NCBI GenBank assembly: GCA_002753095.1
Contig: PDZU01000019.1
Span: forward strand, 1-51,384
Direction: 5' to 3'
Source: Magnetococcales bacterium
GTDB lineage: Bacteria > Pseudomonadota > Magnetococcia > Magnetococcales > Magnetaquicoccaceae
Length of the DNA: 51,384 nucleotides
Shown here one piece after another: positions 15,668 through 24,243 of this stretch (its first letter is position 1; the number at the start of each line of letters is the position of its first letter). Made by a program: the position numbers and the translations under genes. The notes under the pieces are model-generated. The model did no database searches. It had not been told where the DNA came from and saw only the letters and a program-made list of their open reading frames with translations.

Positions 15668-17005
15668 CTAGCCCCCAACCGTATTTGTTGATTGATTTGG
15701 CCACAACAGTTCCCCCTTCCTTTTGCCGTTGATTTTTGCATCACTGGTGCGGATGATGTTCCATAACAGACTGCCGTCCGTATTCTCCTGTACAATTACC
15801 AACAAATCCTTTTGGTCTTGATAAATTCCGATGTAGTGCTTGCGGTAACTGCCATCGATATAGGCGGTTAGCCAAACTTCGTGGGGCTTGCTGAGAGTGG
15901 GTAAAATGAAATTCGCGTACTCTTCCCTCGTTTGTGGGCGCTTTTCCACCAGATGTGGCAGCCATTCATTGCGTATCATGACCGAATCCACCGGGGTTTT
16001 GATCACGCGCAGCGGATTGACTTCTGAAACTCCCAAAGCGGTGCGCAATTGAACCAGGGCGCTCTCCAGATCAGGCGCTTTTGGTAGTAGTTCCGGGGGT
16101 GGTGGTCTTTGCTCGTTTGGAATCTTGCGAATGTCCTGCAATCCGAGCTCTTGCCATGTTTTTTGACTGGGGGCGACCTCTATGGTTGGCTTTCTTCCGC
16201 TCTCCCTATTTGTATCGAACTGTGCCCACGCCTTGCCCGAATTATAGTCAAACCCCGGATCGGGCGAGAAGATCATCGGTTTGCCAGCGCGATCAGTGAT
16301 GCGCAGACCTTTGACTGTGCGCAGGATGGGGTCGCCGGTTTCTGGATCCCGACCAGCCGCTTTTTCCACCTCCGTCATCCGACCTTCCGAGTTTTCTGCC
16401 TCCAAACCCAGTTCGGCCATATCCTTTTCCGACAGCGCCCTGACCGAGCAGCGGCAGTTCCAACCATTCGGCGGATAGATCGTATCCCAAACCGGATCGT
16501 CAAAGCGAAATACCGAGCCATCCAGGGCAGCGTGAGCCGGTCTGGTGCGCCCATCCATCACCGCCACATACATCCAGTAGGGACGGTCCACAGCGTTTGA
16601 GTGCTGGGCGCGATAACGGCCTGCCATGTAGGCGGCTTGGATGTTGGTCTGGTAGATGGTGTGCAGGCGCCAGGCGCTGCCGAGCTGTACCGACTGCTCC
16701 TCACCAGCGGGGTTGATGATCATCTGCCTACCCCACCACCCCTTTTCCTGCAGGATCGGAGTCATGGTATCGATAAACCATTTTTCGCCCTTGCCCTCGG
16801 CCAATGCCTGATCAAGATGCTGGCGGATTGTTTGCAGAATATCCAGCGATCCGGCCTTGGCGACCGTGAATGCCTTGGCGTGCATCTCGCGCCACACCTC
16901 TTTCCAGTCCCAGGTGATCTGATACCCCTTGGAGCGAAAATATTCGAGGGCCTTTTCCGGCGGCAGGCGACAGGCAAACGCGAGATCAATTGGTTCTTTG
17001 GCCAT
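15668..17005 (-). CDS. F: Mu gpF-like head morphogenesis protein with C-terminal PBECR2-type domain
   Basis: A 445-residue protein from ATG 17005 (GGGGGAG upstream), overlapping the portal gene end by 20 bp. The N-terminal and central part carries the Phage_Mu_F signature: WKEVWREMHAKAFTVAK, YMAGRYRAQ, YVAVMDGRTRPAHAALDG and YPPNGWNCRC. The last 110 or so residues (VIKTPVDSVMIRNEWLPHL, EEYANFILPTL, EVWLTAYIDGSYRKHYIGIY) match what I know as the phage Barnase-EndoU-ColicinE5/D-RelE-like nuclease 2 (PBECR2) domain. Such domains are often fused to Mu gpF proteins. They are predicted RNases that could be delivered with the virion or act on the host. Minor head protein role is well supported; nuclease activity is predicted only. 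Confidence 0.85.
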   Translation of the reverse strand: MAKEPIDLAFACRLPPEKALEYFRSKGYQITWDWKEVWREMHAKAFTVAKAGSLDILQTIRQHLDQALAEGKGEKWFIDTMTPILQEKGWWGRQMIINPAGEEQSVQLGSAWRLHTIYQTNIQAAYMAGRYRAQHSNAVDRPYWMYVAVMDGRTRPAHAALDGSVFRFDDPVWDTIYPPNGWNCRCSVRALSEKDMAELGLEAENSEGRMTEVEKAAGRDPETGDPILRTVKGLRITDRAGKPMIFSPDPGFDYNSGKAWAQFDTNRESGRKPTIEVAPSQKTWQELGLQDIRKIPNEQRPPPPELLPKAPDLESALVQLRTALGVSEVNPLRVIKTPVDSVMIRNEWLPHLVEKRPQTREEYANFILPTLSKPHEVWLTAYIDGSYRKHYIGIYQDQKDLLVIVQENTDGSLLWNIIRTSDAKINGKRKGELLWPNQSTNTVGG

Positions 17006-18491
17006 TGAGTCTCCCCCAGGTTTCGGCAGCGAAAAAGGCACGGGCAAGCAGCTCAGTCATCTGGCTGGTATCCATCTGCGGATAGGTGGAAGCCAGCCAG
17101 CCCATCATTTCTTGCGGTGTGGCGCCATCCTGCAGGCGGTCGAGGATGGGTTGTATGATCGGTGCAAGAGCCTCTTGCAGCAGGTCGTCCGGCGGGGTGG
17201 CAGCATCAACAACCGCCTGCGCGGCCTGCAGAGCAGAGTCTGGGCTTGGCTCGGCAAACGCGCTGGGCAGCTCATTTTCTGGCGTTGATGCGGTGGTGCC
17301 GTCTGTTGTTGCAGCGCTGACAGGTGGTGTTGCAGTCACTGGCCGCTCGCTCCATGCGCCATCATAGGTGCGATTGATGTACTCCAGATCAGGTTTGTAG
17401 CCCATGTCATAGAGGATTTTATCGCGCTCGGCTTTGGCTTTGAGATCTTCCGGCAGCGTGACATCCCATTTGATGCGCGGCGGGTTGGCGTTGGGAAAAT
17501 TAAAGTCGGTGATCCAGGTCAGTAGCGACTCGTTGAGGGTGTCGGCCAGCAGATCGGCATCGGCCTGCACCAGCTCCAGGCGCACTTCGTTGCGAATGAT
17601 GGCTGCCGCCGCCATGGCGCCGCCACCTCGGCCACTGTTGGCATCCCCATCCCCCAATATGGTGCGGGTGATGCGGTTGTCGTTGTACTTGCAAAACGCC
17701 TCGTGGGACAGGGTGCCGCCCCCAGTCGCAGCGGCTTGCAGCAGCTCAATCTCGTACCCCTCCGGCAAGACAATGTTGGTTTCCTGGCTGAAATCGCGCA
17801 AAATGGCCAGAAATCTTGCCCTCTCTTCCTCCGTGCTGCTGGGCAATCTGCCGATCAGCGCCGGATTGCCGAAACGATCCAGATAGGTAGACCAAAAGCG
17901 TGCGCCATTCTGTTTGAAATAGACTGGCCAAAACAGAATAGACCCCAAGCCGACACCATACGGGTTGTCATCCTTGGCGCCATAGCGATGCACGATAAAT
18001 TTCCGCTCCGGTACCGCCTCACCGGGGTAGAGATTGTTCCAGGAGATCAGCAGCAGCTCGGATTGCGCGTTGAAGTAGAAGCGCCGCTGATCGCGCATCA
18101 AGATTTTGCGGGGAACTATCCGTTTGCCATCCACCTTCCAGAGGATCTCACCGACCGAGAAGCCTTTGAGGATGGCGTCCAGCAATCCCAAACAGATCTT
18201 GTTGAAAGGGAGTTTTTTTAGCTGTTCCCCAATCATTTCAGCCGCCTCTTGATCGGCAGCGGCATCCGAGGCGGGCTCAACAGCCCATGGGCGGCCAATG
18301 ACCGCCAGTTTGCGCTTTTGCAGGTCGGAGCTGACTGCATCATCCCGTTCCAGATTGTCGTAGATCCAGAGCCCCAAGCTGCCACCCTCCTGGAGCAGCG
18401 TATCGTCGTGCGGGCGCAGGATACCTGCAGCGGCTGGCCAGTAGACATTATTGCCAATCGCAGCAACCTCTTTCTTGAGTCTGCTATCCAT
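16986..18491 (-). CDS. Portal protein, DUF935 (Mu gp29-like)
   Basis: A 501-residue protein. ATG 18491 is chosen because AGGTGA lies 6 nt upstream; GTG 18500 is an alternative. It has RPHDDTLLQEGGSLGLW, YDNLERDDAVSSDLQKRKLA, GRPWAVEPA and GDGDANSGRGGGAMAAA, all typical of the DUF935 portal family of Mu-like phages. The portal forms the dodecameric DNA-packaging ring at one capsid vertex. The C-terminal roughly 100 residues are low-complexity (A, P, T, D-rich). It follows the terminase and precedes gpF, the order seen in Mu. Confidence 0.9.
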   Translation of the reverse strand: MDSRLKKEVAAIGNNVYWPAAAGILRPHDDTLLQEGGSLGLWIYDNLERDDAVSSDLQKRKLAVIGRPWAVEPASDAAADQEAAEMIGEQLKKLPFNKICLGLLDAILKGFSVGEILWKVDGKRIVPRKILMRDQRRFYFNAQSELLLISWNNLYPGEAVPERKFIVHRYGAKDDNPYGVGLGSILFWPVYFKQNGARFWSTYLDRFGNPALIGRLPSSTEEERARFLAILRDFSQETNIVLPEGYEIELLQAAATGGGTLSHEAFCKYNDNRITRTILGDGDANSGRGGGAMAAAAIIRNEVRLELVQADADLLADTLNESLLTWITDFNFPNANPPRIKWDVTLPEDLKAKAERDKILYDMGYKPDLEYINRTYDGAWSERPVTATPPVSAATTDGTTASTPENELPSAFAEPSPDSALQAAQAVVDAATPPDDLLQEALAPIIQPILDRLQDGATPQEMMGWLASTYPQMDTSQMTELLARAFFAAETWGRLNGQRTN

Positions 18492-18496
18492 CGTGA

Positions 18497-20122
18497 TCAC
18501 CTGTTATGCCATTTGAAGCGGGATGAGACGCGCTCACCCCAGGATTGAATTTGATCGAGACCGCCGCCTTGCTTGGTAGCGATCGTGAACAGCATGTGCA
18601 GAGCATCCGGGCCATCGTCGTGGCTGTCCGGTTCGCCAAAGCGGCGCAGTTGCTCAATCAGGACAGAGTGCGACTGGTGGAAACGGATCAGGCCGTTGGC
18701 GATGTGCGGTTGCAGGGAGGTGATGCGCAGCTCTTTGTCGTTGATCGGGTTGACGCCTCTGGCCGGCACCGGTACGCCCTGGGCGGCAGATTGCTTGATC
18801 AGTTCATCCTTGAAAAACTCCTGAAACTGAACAGTTTCCACTGCCCATAGCCGGCACTGGTATTGCCTTTGATAGTCGATTACATCGCGGATGATGCGGT
18901 CCGGTTTGCGGATGCGTATGTCGGCCTCGACCACATCCAGGATGCCGGTTTCACGATCCAGGCCCGCGACCAGAATGGCCGATGGATCGCCGCGCCCCCC
19001 TTGCTTGCCCAGCGATGGGTCCACAGCCCCAAAAAAGATCCAGCGTTTTTTCGGTTCGTTCCAGAACGACAGGTCGGCAAACAGGGCATTTTCCGAGAGC
19101 GGTTCATTCTGCATTTCCGCATCGAAAGCATTCCGGCCATTGCGGGCACGGATGATCATCAGCGCCTGCAACGGTCGCACCTCCGGCCAGGAGACCTCTG
19201 CTCCGGCATCCATGCGGGCGCGATTGGCTCTGTAAAAAAAGAGCGCCGAATCTTCGCCCTCCTGCTTGAATATCCGCTCCCAACTCTCCCAGAGGTCCAG
19301 ATGGTCCGGCCAACGGATGATGGCCCGGAAACGGGCACTCTCCCACATTTTGTTGTTCAGGATGCGGGACAATACCGAGTCATGGTGCAATACCGTGCCG
19401 ATCATGACGACATCCATGGAGTCGTCCGGCGGCCCCAGGTTGAGCACCGCCCGATTCAGCCATTTTTCCGTTTTGTCGCGCTGGTCGCGCGAGAGAACAT
19501 TTTGATCGTTTTCCAGGTCGTCCAAAATAACCAGGTCAGGCCGATGCGGGCCATGGCGCAGGCCGCGCATGCGTTGACAGGAACCAAACGCCTGCAACTT
19601 TATCCCGTTGCGGGTGACGATCACCCCCTCTTGCCAAACCTGACCCTCACCGAAAATGGCCGGAAAATCCTGGCGCAGACGCGGATTGACGGTCAGTTCC
19701 GCCTTGATCGCCTCCAGCATGGTGGCCGCCTGGCCGTAGGCGTCCATAATGATTGGGATGAAATGGTAGCGCCGCCCAGCCACACACCAGAGGGTGAAAA
19801 GTTGCGTCACCAGGGTGGATTTTGCCTCACCGCGTGGGGCGGCAACGGCCAGTTTGCTGCCGTGCCGAATATCATCTTTTTTTGCCAGAACTGGCAGGCG
19901 CTTATAGAGGTATTGATGCAGCACGCTCTCCTTGTTCCCGACATAATGCGGGAAATAGGTCTGCGCAAAAAAACGAAAATCCGCCAGAGCATGCTGCTGG
20001 CGGATTGTGGAGGCGGCTGGATCGACCGGGAAGCCGTCTACTTTAGCCTCAATCTCTTTTCGTAAGCGCTCGGCTGTGTCGGTTACGAATGCCAAAAATT
20101 GGCGCGGTGTTTTACGGGTCAT
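18497..20122 (-). CDS. Terminase large subunit (Mu gp28-like)
   Basis: From ATG 20122 (MTRKTPRQFL) the protein is 541 residues; the frame extends 29 codons further upstream into the small-terminase gene without support. Walker A is AAPRGEAKST (K101) and Walker B is LVILDDLEND. Further blocks include FGSCQRMRGLRHG, DVVMIGTVLHHDS, and a C-terminal nuclease-type region beginning FGAVDPSLGKQGGRGDPSA and containing DGPDALHML. This is the ATPase/nuclease motor that packages phage DNA. It overlaps the small subunit gene by 11 bp. Confidence 0.9.
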   Translation of the reverse strand: MTRKTPRQFLAFVTDTAERLRKEIEAKVDGFPVDPAASTIRQQHALADFRFFAQTYFPHYVGNKESVLHQYLYKRLPVLAKKDDIRHGSKLAVAAPRGEAKSTLVTQLFTLWCVAGRRYHFIPIIMDAYGQAATMLEAIKAELTVNPRLRQDFPAIFGEGQVWQEGVIVTRNGIKLQAFGSCQRMRGLRHGPHRPDLVILDDLENDQNVLSRDQRDKTEKWLNRAVLNLGPPDDSMDVVMIGTVLHHDSVLSRILNNKMWESARFRAIIRWPDHLDLWESWERIFKQEGEDSALFFYRANRARMDAGAEVSWPEVRPLQALMIIRARNGRNAFDAEMQNEPLSENALFADLSFWNEPKKRWIFFGAVDPSLGKQGGRGDPSAILVAGLDRETGILDVVEADIRIRKPDRIIRDVIDYQRQYQCRLWAVETVQFQEFFKDELIKQSAAQGVPVPARGVNPINDKELRITSLQPHIANGLIRFHQSHSVLIEQLRRFGEPDSHDDGPDALHMLFTIATKQGGGLDQIQSWGERVSSRFKWHNR

Positions 20123-20807
20123 GTTTTTGTGATAGCTCCTCTCCAAACGGTTGCAAAATTTCAACGATGGCGGGTAAATGCTGCGGGTAATGTTGGCGAG
20201 TAAAGACAATCAGGCGCTCCAATACCTCCTGGGCCATACCCAGATCCAGCGTGGCGCGTGCCAGCAGCTCTTTGACTTTTTGGCCGCTGACTGTGGCGCT
20301 GCCGTAGACGCGCAGCAGCTCCCGACCAAAATCGGGGATGATGCGCCGGAACGCCCGAATATCGTCCGGGAACTCGCGCAGAATGAAGGCGTCCAGCGCC
20401 AGGGCGAAATCCTGGATCATGGCCACCCGGTTGATCTCCGGTGAGCCGCGTTGCGTGGCGTTGATGGTTTTAATGTGGGCGTCGGAGAGGCCGCGAATCA
20501 CCTCGATCAACTTGATGGTATCGCCGGGATCGTTGCTTTCCATGGCCTTGGTCAGCAGCGCCTGGGCGCGCAGGATGGCCGAGGAGAGCAGTTGCAGCAT
20601 GGCCTGATTGATCGCATCCACCCCGCCTGCGCTCAATTGGGTGGCGCTGCGCGCCTTGTCCCAGTCATCTCCGTTTGTCTTGGCCTGTGCCATCCAACGG
20701 CGCACAGTGGCCGCCGAGATCGGCAACTCTGTGGCAATCTCCTCCGGACTCATCCCCTGCAGGACATAGCGTGTCCTGGCTTCTGGCAGGCGCGAGGTCT
20801 TGGCCAT
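20112..20807 (-). CDS. DUF1804-like phage protein, probable small terminase subunit
   Basis: A 231-residue protein with an N-terminal helix-turn-helix (MSPEEIATELPISAATVRRWM) followed by a mostly helical region. N-terminal HTH, length and position immediately upstream of the large terminase match DUF1804-type proteins of transposable phages. These are assumed to recognise phage DNA for packaging (functional counterpart of Mu gp27). Overlaps the next upstream gene by one base. Confidence 0.75.
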   Translation of the reverse strand: MAKTSRLPEARTRYVLQGMSPEEIATELPISAATVRRWMAQAKTNGDDWDKARSATQLSAGGVDAINQAMLQLLSSAILRAQALLTKAMESNDPGDTIKLIEVIRGLSDAHIKTINATQRGSPEINRVAMIQDFALALDAFILREFPDDIRAFRRIIPDFGRELLRVYGSATVSGQKVKELLARATLDLGMAQEVLERLIVFTRQHYPQHLPAIVEILQPFGEELSQKHDP

Positions 20808-21034
20808 TACAAACCGATCGCCTTCTTGATGTAATCCGTGGCCAAACCAACAACGACGGCAGCGCCTGCACCGCCGACCACGCTGATCGTGTAGGTGCGC
20901 GACTCCACGCTGCGCAGGCGTTCATCCAGGGTTTTGAGGTCGGCGCGCGTCTCTTTCTGGTTTTCGCTGATTTCGTCCATCTTGGCTTCGACGCGCCCCA
21001 GGGCGAGCAGGACATCTTGCGATAGATCATTCAT
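20807..21034 (-). CDS. Small coiled-coil plus membrane-helix protein, XhlA-like
   Basis: A 75-residue protein. Residues 1-47 are a heptad-like charged coiled coil (RVEAKMDEISENQKETRADL) and residues about 48-66 a transmembrane helix (TISVVGGAGAAVVVGLA), with a short KK tail. This resembles haemolysin XhlA or accessory lysis proteins and many Mu-like lysis cassettes. It lies between the holin-like gene and the small terminase. Confidence 0.65.
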   Translation of the reverse strand: MNDLSQDVLLALGRVEAKMDEISENQKETRADLKTLDERLRSVESRTYTISVVGGAGAAVVVGLATDYIKKAIGL

Positions 21035-21344
21035 GGGGATTCTTTCCGTATGGTGCGGGTTGTTTGTTGCCAGGGTCTTTGCTGACCATCAGCAAGCCCC
21101 CGGCAACCATTTGGCCGATATGGGCAAAGGCTTGAAATTTTTCTGGATCGATGTGTACGCCGAAGGCGCTGGCCGCCAACGATACCCCTACCCAGGTGGA
21201 GGGCTCTTTCAGACGGTCCGCCACATACCGCCCCAGTTGCGGCAGTAGGCTGGGTTTTTGCGCGCTTTGGTTGGCACGCCACATCAATTCCTCGAATTGA
21301 TCCTGGGACAGGGTGATGGGTTGATTGGGTGCAGTATCGGACAT
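21027..21344 (-). CDS. Holin-like protein
   Basis: A 105-residue protein from ATG 21344 (MSDTAPNQ), since the upstream extension to 21410 overlaps lysozyme. A polar N-terminus is followed by YVADRLKEPSTWVGVSLA and AFAHIGQMVAGGLLMVSKD, two moderately hydrophobic helices, then a polar tail. Size, hydrophobic pattern and position beside the lysozyme suggest a holin that permeabilises the inner membrane. Family assignment is by context. Confidence 0.55.
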   Translation of the reverse strand: MSDTAPNQPITLSQDQFEELMWRANQSAQKPSLLPQLGRYVADRLKEPSTWVGVSLAASAFGVHIDPEKFQAFAHIGQMVAGGLLMVSKDPGNKQPAPYGKNPHE

Positions 21345-21349
21345 GGTGG

Positions 21350-21784
21350 TTATCCTTGCCGCATTGTGTCGGCCAGACGTTGTGCGCGGGCGCCCACTTG
21401 GCGCGCCCACAGACTGTTCAGCATCGCCTCGGCGGCACGGCTGTAGTCGCTCACCGCGAGTTTGTTCAACATAACCCGGAAGTTTTTGAGTCCACCCACG
21501 CCCAGGTTGAAGGCCATATTGACCAGTACCATCTGCCGATTGGCGGAAAGCGTGCTGATGATGGGGGCCAGTTGGGGATCCTGGGCGATTTCGGCCATGA
21601 TGTGATGCAGGTCGTCATCCAGGATCTGGTCGATAGCCTGTTGCGAGAGCGGGCGTGCGTCCAGGTTGTGGCCAACACCGATGGTGCGGTGGCCGGTGCT
21701 GTCGGTGTACATCATCGGTCTGTTGCCCTCATCCCGCTTGAGTTGTGGTTTGAGGTTGCCTGGATCGAAAGTGAAGATGGGCAT
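21350..21784 (-). CDS. Phage lysozyme (T4-type, GH24) endolysin
   Basis: A 144-residue protein from ATG 21784. The catalytic triad spacing of T4 lysozyme is present: E19 in KRDEGN, D28 in YTDSTG and T34 in RTIGVGHNL (9 and 6 residues apart, as in T4). A helical C-terminal lobe (NMAFNLGVGGLKNF, LNSLWARQVGARAQRLA) completes the fold. It hydrolyses peptidoglycan at lysis. No signal peptide is seen, so it depends on a holin. Confidence 0.92.
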   Translation of the reverse strand: MPIFTFDPGNLKPQLKRDEGNRPMMYTDSTGHRTIGVGHNLDARPLSQQAIDQILDDDLHHIMAEIAQDPQLAPIISTLSANRQMVLVNMAFNLGVGGLKNFRVMLNKLAVSDYSRAAEAMLNSLWARQVGARAQRLADTMRQG

Positions 21785-21794
21785 GGTTGGGCTC

Positions 21795-22121
21795 CTATGA
21801 ATGGATTGCGGGCCGGGTGTCGGTGCAACTGTCGGCGTAGACGTCCAATAGGGCGTCCAATTCAGCGCCGGATGCTTCATGCTTTGCGGCCATTGCTTTG
21901 GCCAGAAGCTCCCATCGCGCGGTCTCTTGTTTGGATAGCTCAATGATTTCCTGGTTGCGTTGGGTGGCGATCTCAAGGACTTCCCGGCTGCGAACCTGGG
22001 CTTGAATAATACGCTCCTGGCTTTTCAGGTGCTCAAACAGGCCCCAAAGCAGGCCAATGACCACAATGAGGGTGACGGTGATGAGGGTGATGCTGAGATC
22101 CAGATAGAAGGTGGTGACCAT
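21795..22121 (-). CDS. Membrane-anchored coiled-coil protein, possible i-spanin (Rz-like)
   Basis: A 108-residue protein with one N-terminal transmembrane helix (LITVTLIVVIGLLWGLF) and a long amphipathic helical periplasmic part. This is the topology of inner-membrane spanins, which disrupt the outer membrane. It is the first gene of the leftward late operon, 32 bp downstream of the promoter element at 22153-22203. No obvious embedded outer-membrane spanin was identified. Confidence 0.6.
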   Translation of the reverse strand: MVTTFYLDLSITLITVTLIVVIGLLWGLFEHLKSQERIIQAQVRSREVLEIATQRNQEIIELSKQETARWELLAKAMAAKHEASGAELDALLDVYADSCTDTRPAIHS

Positions 22122-22152
22122 GCTGTTCCTGTCGGTAGGGGTTGATCCTACC

Positions 22153-22203
22153 GACAGGATAAGGAGGGTGATTCGGAAAGGTGAAGATAACAGATGTTAG
22201 CAG
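22153..22203 (-). promoter_or_regulatory. Late promoter, leftward copy (Mor/C-type activator box plus -10)
   Basis: Read on the minus strand: CTGCTAACATCTGTTATCT (22203-22185), exactly 23 bp, then TATCCTGTC (22161-22153). The same box, spacing and -10 recur at 35078-35128 on the plus strand. The box sits where Mor or C protein binds in Mu-type middle and late promoters (about -54 to -36) and TATCCT is a plausible -10. There is no -35 hexamer, as expected for an activator-dependent promoter. Confidence 0.8.
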
Positions 22204-22283
22204 GTGGGGAGGGGGCAAGAGTCTGAGGGGGGGGAATGGAAAATTGTTTGCAAGTTCACAAACCTAAACAAAAATTCTTACAT

Positions 22284-23051
22284 TTAGAATAACGGCAGCG
22301 GTCTTTGCTGAGAAAGCGGGTTAAGGCGGATAACGCCAAGTAAAAGCCATCGGGGATAGACAGAATGGGTGCCCATGGCAAACACCATTCCTTTCTGAAC
22401 GTATTGTACACCGAAAATATCCCGCATCTTTTCCAAGGCAGATTGTTCGCCATACCTGCGTTCAAAGTTGAAGAATGTAGCGGATGTTTCCCAGTCCAAA
22501 CAGACGCAGTCGTGAGAACCAGCGTCAGTGGAGAAAGAATAATGGAACTGGTACGGGCATGGCTCCATTGCACGAAGTTCCTCATGAGGATCAAAAAGAT
22601 CCATCTGACGCACCGCATCTGCGTACTGGCGACGCTCTTCGTCGATGTCGTCATCACTCTTCCTTTTCCAGAAAAATACCGGGGATCGGGGGCGAATCAA
22701 CGCCAAGCTTTGGCCTCGAGATTCCGCCTCCTTTGTCGAACTGAGCACCAAAGAGTGCAGAAATTCCGCTCGCTCCTGTTCTTTCATCTCCTCCATCGGG
22801 CAAACGGACTCTTCCACAACGCGACGGCTTTCCGGTCTCGGGTCATTGGACAAGCGCCATTCATACTCCACCCATTGCCAACGTTTGAATTTACCATCCT
22901 TTAAAAAACGGAACCGAATAGGGTATTGCCGACGCCATTGTTTATCCTGTGTCACCCCAGCGCAGCAAACAGTTTCTCTGTACTTGCTGCTAACATGCGG
23001 CAAGGCTTTGACCAGTATCAACACCCGCTCTTTGCCTGATATTTCGTGCAT
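22284..23051 (-). CDS. Uncharacterised partner of DUF488
   Basis: A 255-residue protein with KERVLILVKALP, ETVCCAGVTQDKQWRR, RFRFLKDG and a C-terminal HDCVCLDWETSATFF plus FAMGTHSVYPRWLLLG. I recall this protein recurring next to DUF488 genes in many bacteria, but it has no assigned function. Conserved cysteines and histidines suggest metal binding. Its start overlaps the DUF488 gene by 62 nt. The conserved N-terminus begins right at this start, so the overlap is real. The pair is phage cargo lying between the lysis genes and the immunity region. Confidence 0.7.
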   Translation of the reverse strand: MHEISGKERVLILVKALPHVSSKYRETVCCAGVTQDKQWRRQYPIRFRFLKDGKFKRWQWVEYEWRLSNDPRPESRRVVEESVCPMEEMKEQERAEFLHSLVLSSTKEAESRGQSLALIRPRSPVFFWKRKSDDDIDEERRQYADAVRQMDLFDPHEELRAMEPCPYQFHYSFSTDAGSHDCVCLDWETSATFFNFERRYGEQSALEKMRDIFGVQYVQKGMVFAMGTHSVYPRWLLLGVIRLNPLSQQRPLPLF

Positions 23052-23511
23052 GTGTCAACGCCTCTCGTATTCCGCGATGTTTGATTTGTAATGGCTTGCG
23101 TTCCAATAACATTTTTGCCACCAAAGAGCGATGGCAGAGATCTGGGTCTCGTTCATAACACATAATGCATGCATGCCCTGTCTGGTTGATCAACACCTCT
23201 GCTTGACGCAGGTCGCGCTGGGCTGCTTCCTCTTGCATATGGGCAAAAAATATTCGTCGGAACTCTTCCATGCGACCGGCAGAGGCCGCATCTCTCCCTG
23301 GTTTTGGGTCTCCCAGTCCCACCAAATGGACATAATCGATACCTGCAGCGCGCAAACATTCGGCCAATGGTTTTTTGGAGAAACCACGCTTGCGCGAAAC
23401 CGGGCAATCGCGCACGTCAATCAGTAGTGTGATTCTCAAAGCTGTCAACGTCTCCAAAAAAACATCAATGCTGGCTCCCTCATAACCAATCGTCGAAATG
23501 ACGGTGTCCAT
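22990..23511 (-). CDS. DUF488 family protein
   Basis: From ATG 23511 the product is 173 residues: VISTIGYEGASIDVFLETL, LIDVRDCPVSRKRGFSK, YVHLVGLGDPK and CYERDPDLCHRSLVA. These are the hallmark blocks of DUF488, whose biochemical role is unknown but whose CxExxxxxCHR motif suggests metal-dependent or nucleotide chemistry. It is first in a two-gene unit with the 22284-23051 gene. Cargo (moron) status is inferred from its location and opposite orientation to the early genes. Confidence 0.88.
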   Translation of the reverse strand: MDTVISTIGYEGASIDVFLETLTALRITLLIDVRDCPVSRKRGFSKKPLAECLRAAGIDYVHLVGLGDPKPGRDAASAGRMEEFRRIFFAHMQEEAAQRDLRQAEVLINQTGHACIMCYERDPDLCHRSLVAKMLLERKPLQIKHRGIREALTHARNIRQRAGVDTGQSLAAC

Positions 23512-23545
23512 AGCAGTTCTCCCTTGGCTGTACAACTCCTCGAAG

Positions 23546-23571
23546 CATGTTGTTTTTATCCGAACAACATG
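23546..23571. promoter_or_regulatory. Dyad upstream of the DUF488 pair
   Basis: CATGTTGT and ACAACATG flank 10 nt, 35 bp upstream of the DUF488 start. A shorter dyad ATAAC/GTTAT follows. An operator or promoter-associated site for the cargo unit is plausible. The 23512-23710 gap otherwise shows no gene. Confidence 0.35.
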
Positions 23572-23710
23572 GATAACATACCGTTATCGTTAATTATTGT
23601 AGCATTTCTGCCAGGATCTGTACAGGTAAAACCGCTTCGCTCACCCCGCCTTCTTGCCACTCTCCTTTACGAACTGCGATTGCGCTGCAGCAGAGGTGAC
23701 TGCCCGCCTA

Positions 23711-24166
23711 TCAAAGCGCTCTTTTCACATCAACCAACAAACAGTTAACACTTTCTGACTCCTTGCTGTTGAGACTTGCTTTTACGTTATCCAGGGTTAC
23801 AGTCGTTTGTCCTGGTATGGTTTTGAAAAGGGTTTCCTGGTTGCTACTGATGATTGTTCCAGATGCAGAGGAGAGTGTGCATTTTAGGGTAATGTCTTTG
23901 ATAGGATACGGGTTTTTGTTTTCGATAGAGATTGACTCGGTGACCAAAACAATTCCGAAGCTGTTTTGTGTCGTGTGCGACTTTTTCACAATGACGTTGT
24001 CCAATGTATCATTTTTAGTGTACGAATAATAAACAAGGCAGGCGCATAGCAGGAGAAGAAATATTTCTATAAATGGTTGTTTTTTTGAAAGGTTTCTGCA
24101 CTCCGCATGAAGGGCATGTCTTCGCCTCTCGGCTGATCTCTTTTCGGCATGCGCGACCTTTTCCAA
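23711..24166 (-). CDS. Single-pass membrane protein, unknown
   Basis: A 151-residue protein. A basic, His/Arg-rich cytoplasmic N-terminus is followed by one hydrophobic helix (FIEIFLLLLCACLVYYSY), then about 95 residues with alternating beta-type pattern (FGIVLVTESISIENKNPYP, TVTLDNVKASLN). That pattern suggests an Ig-like periplasmic domain. Composition is AT-richer than structural genes. It lies in the leftward cargo block next to the repressor, where lysogenic-conversion or superinfection-exclusion genes are common. No family recognised. Confidence 0.55.
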   Translation of the reverse strand: MEKVAHAEKRSAERRRHALHAECRNLSKKQPFIEIFLLLLCACLVYYSYTKNDTLDNVIVKKSHTTQNSFGIVLVTESISIENKNPYPIKDITLKCTLSSASGTIISSNQETLFKTIPGQTTVTLDNVKASLNSKESESVNCLLVDVKRAL

Positions 24167-24243
24167 GCGCCATGGCTGTTCACTCCGGCAAAAAGATGTT
24201 TGCCTGACGGCCCCATGCCGTCAGGATGTCCTCCCATTACAGA

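Noticed and set aside
18863-20065. 400-codon ORF antisense to the terminase gene
   Set aside because: Lies wholly opposite the well-supported terminase; a shadow of codon bias.
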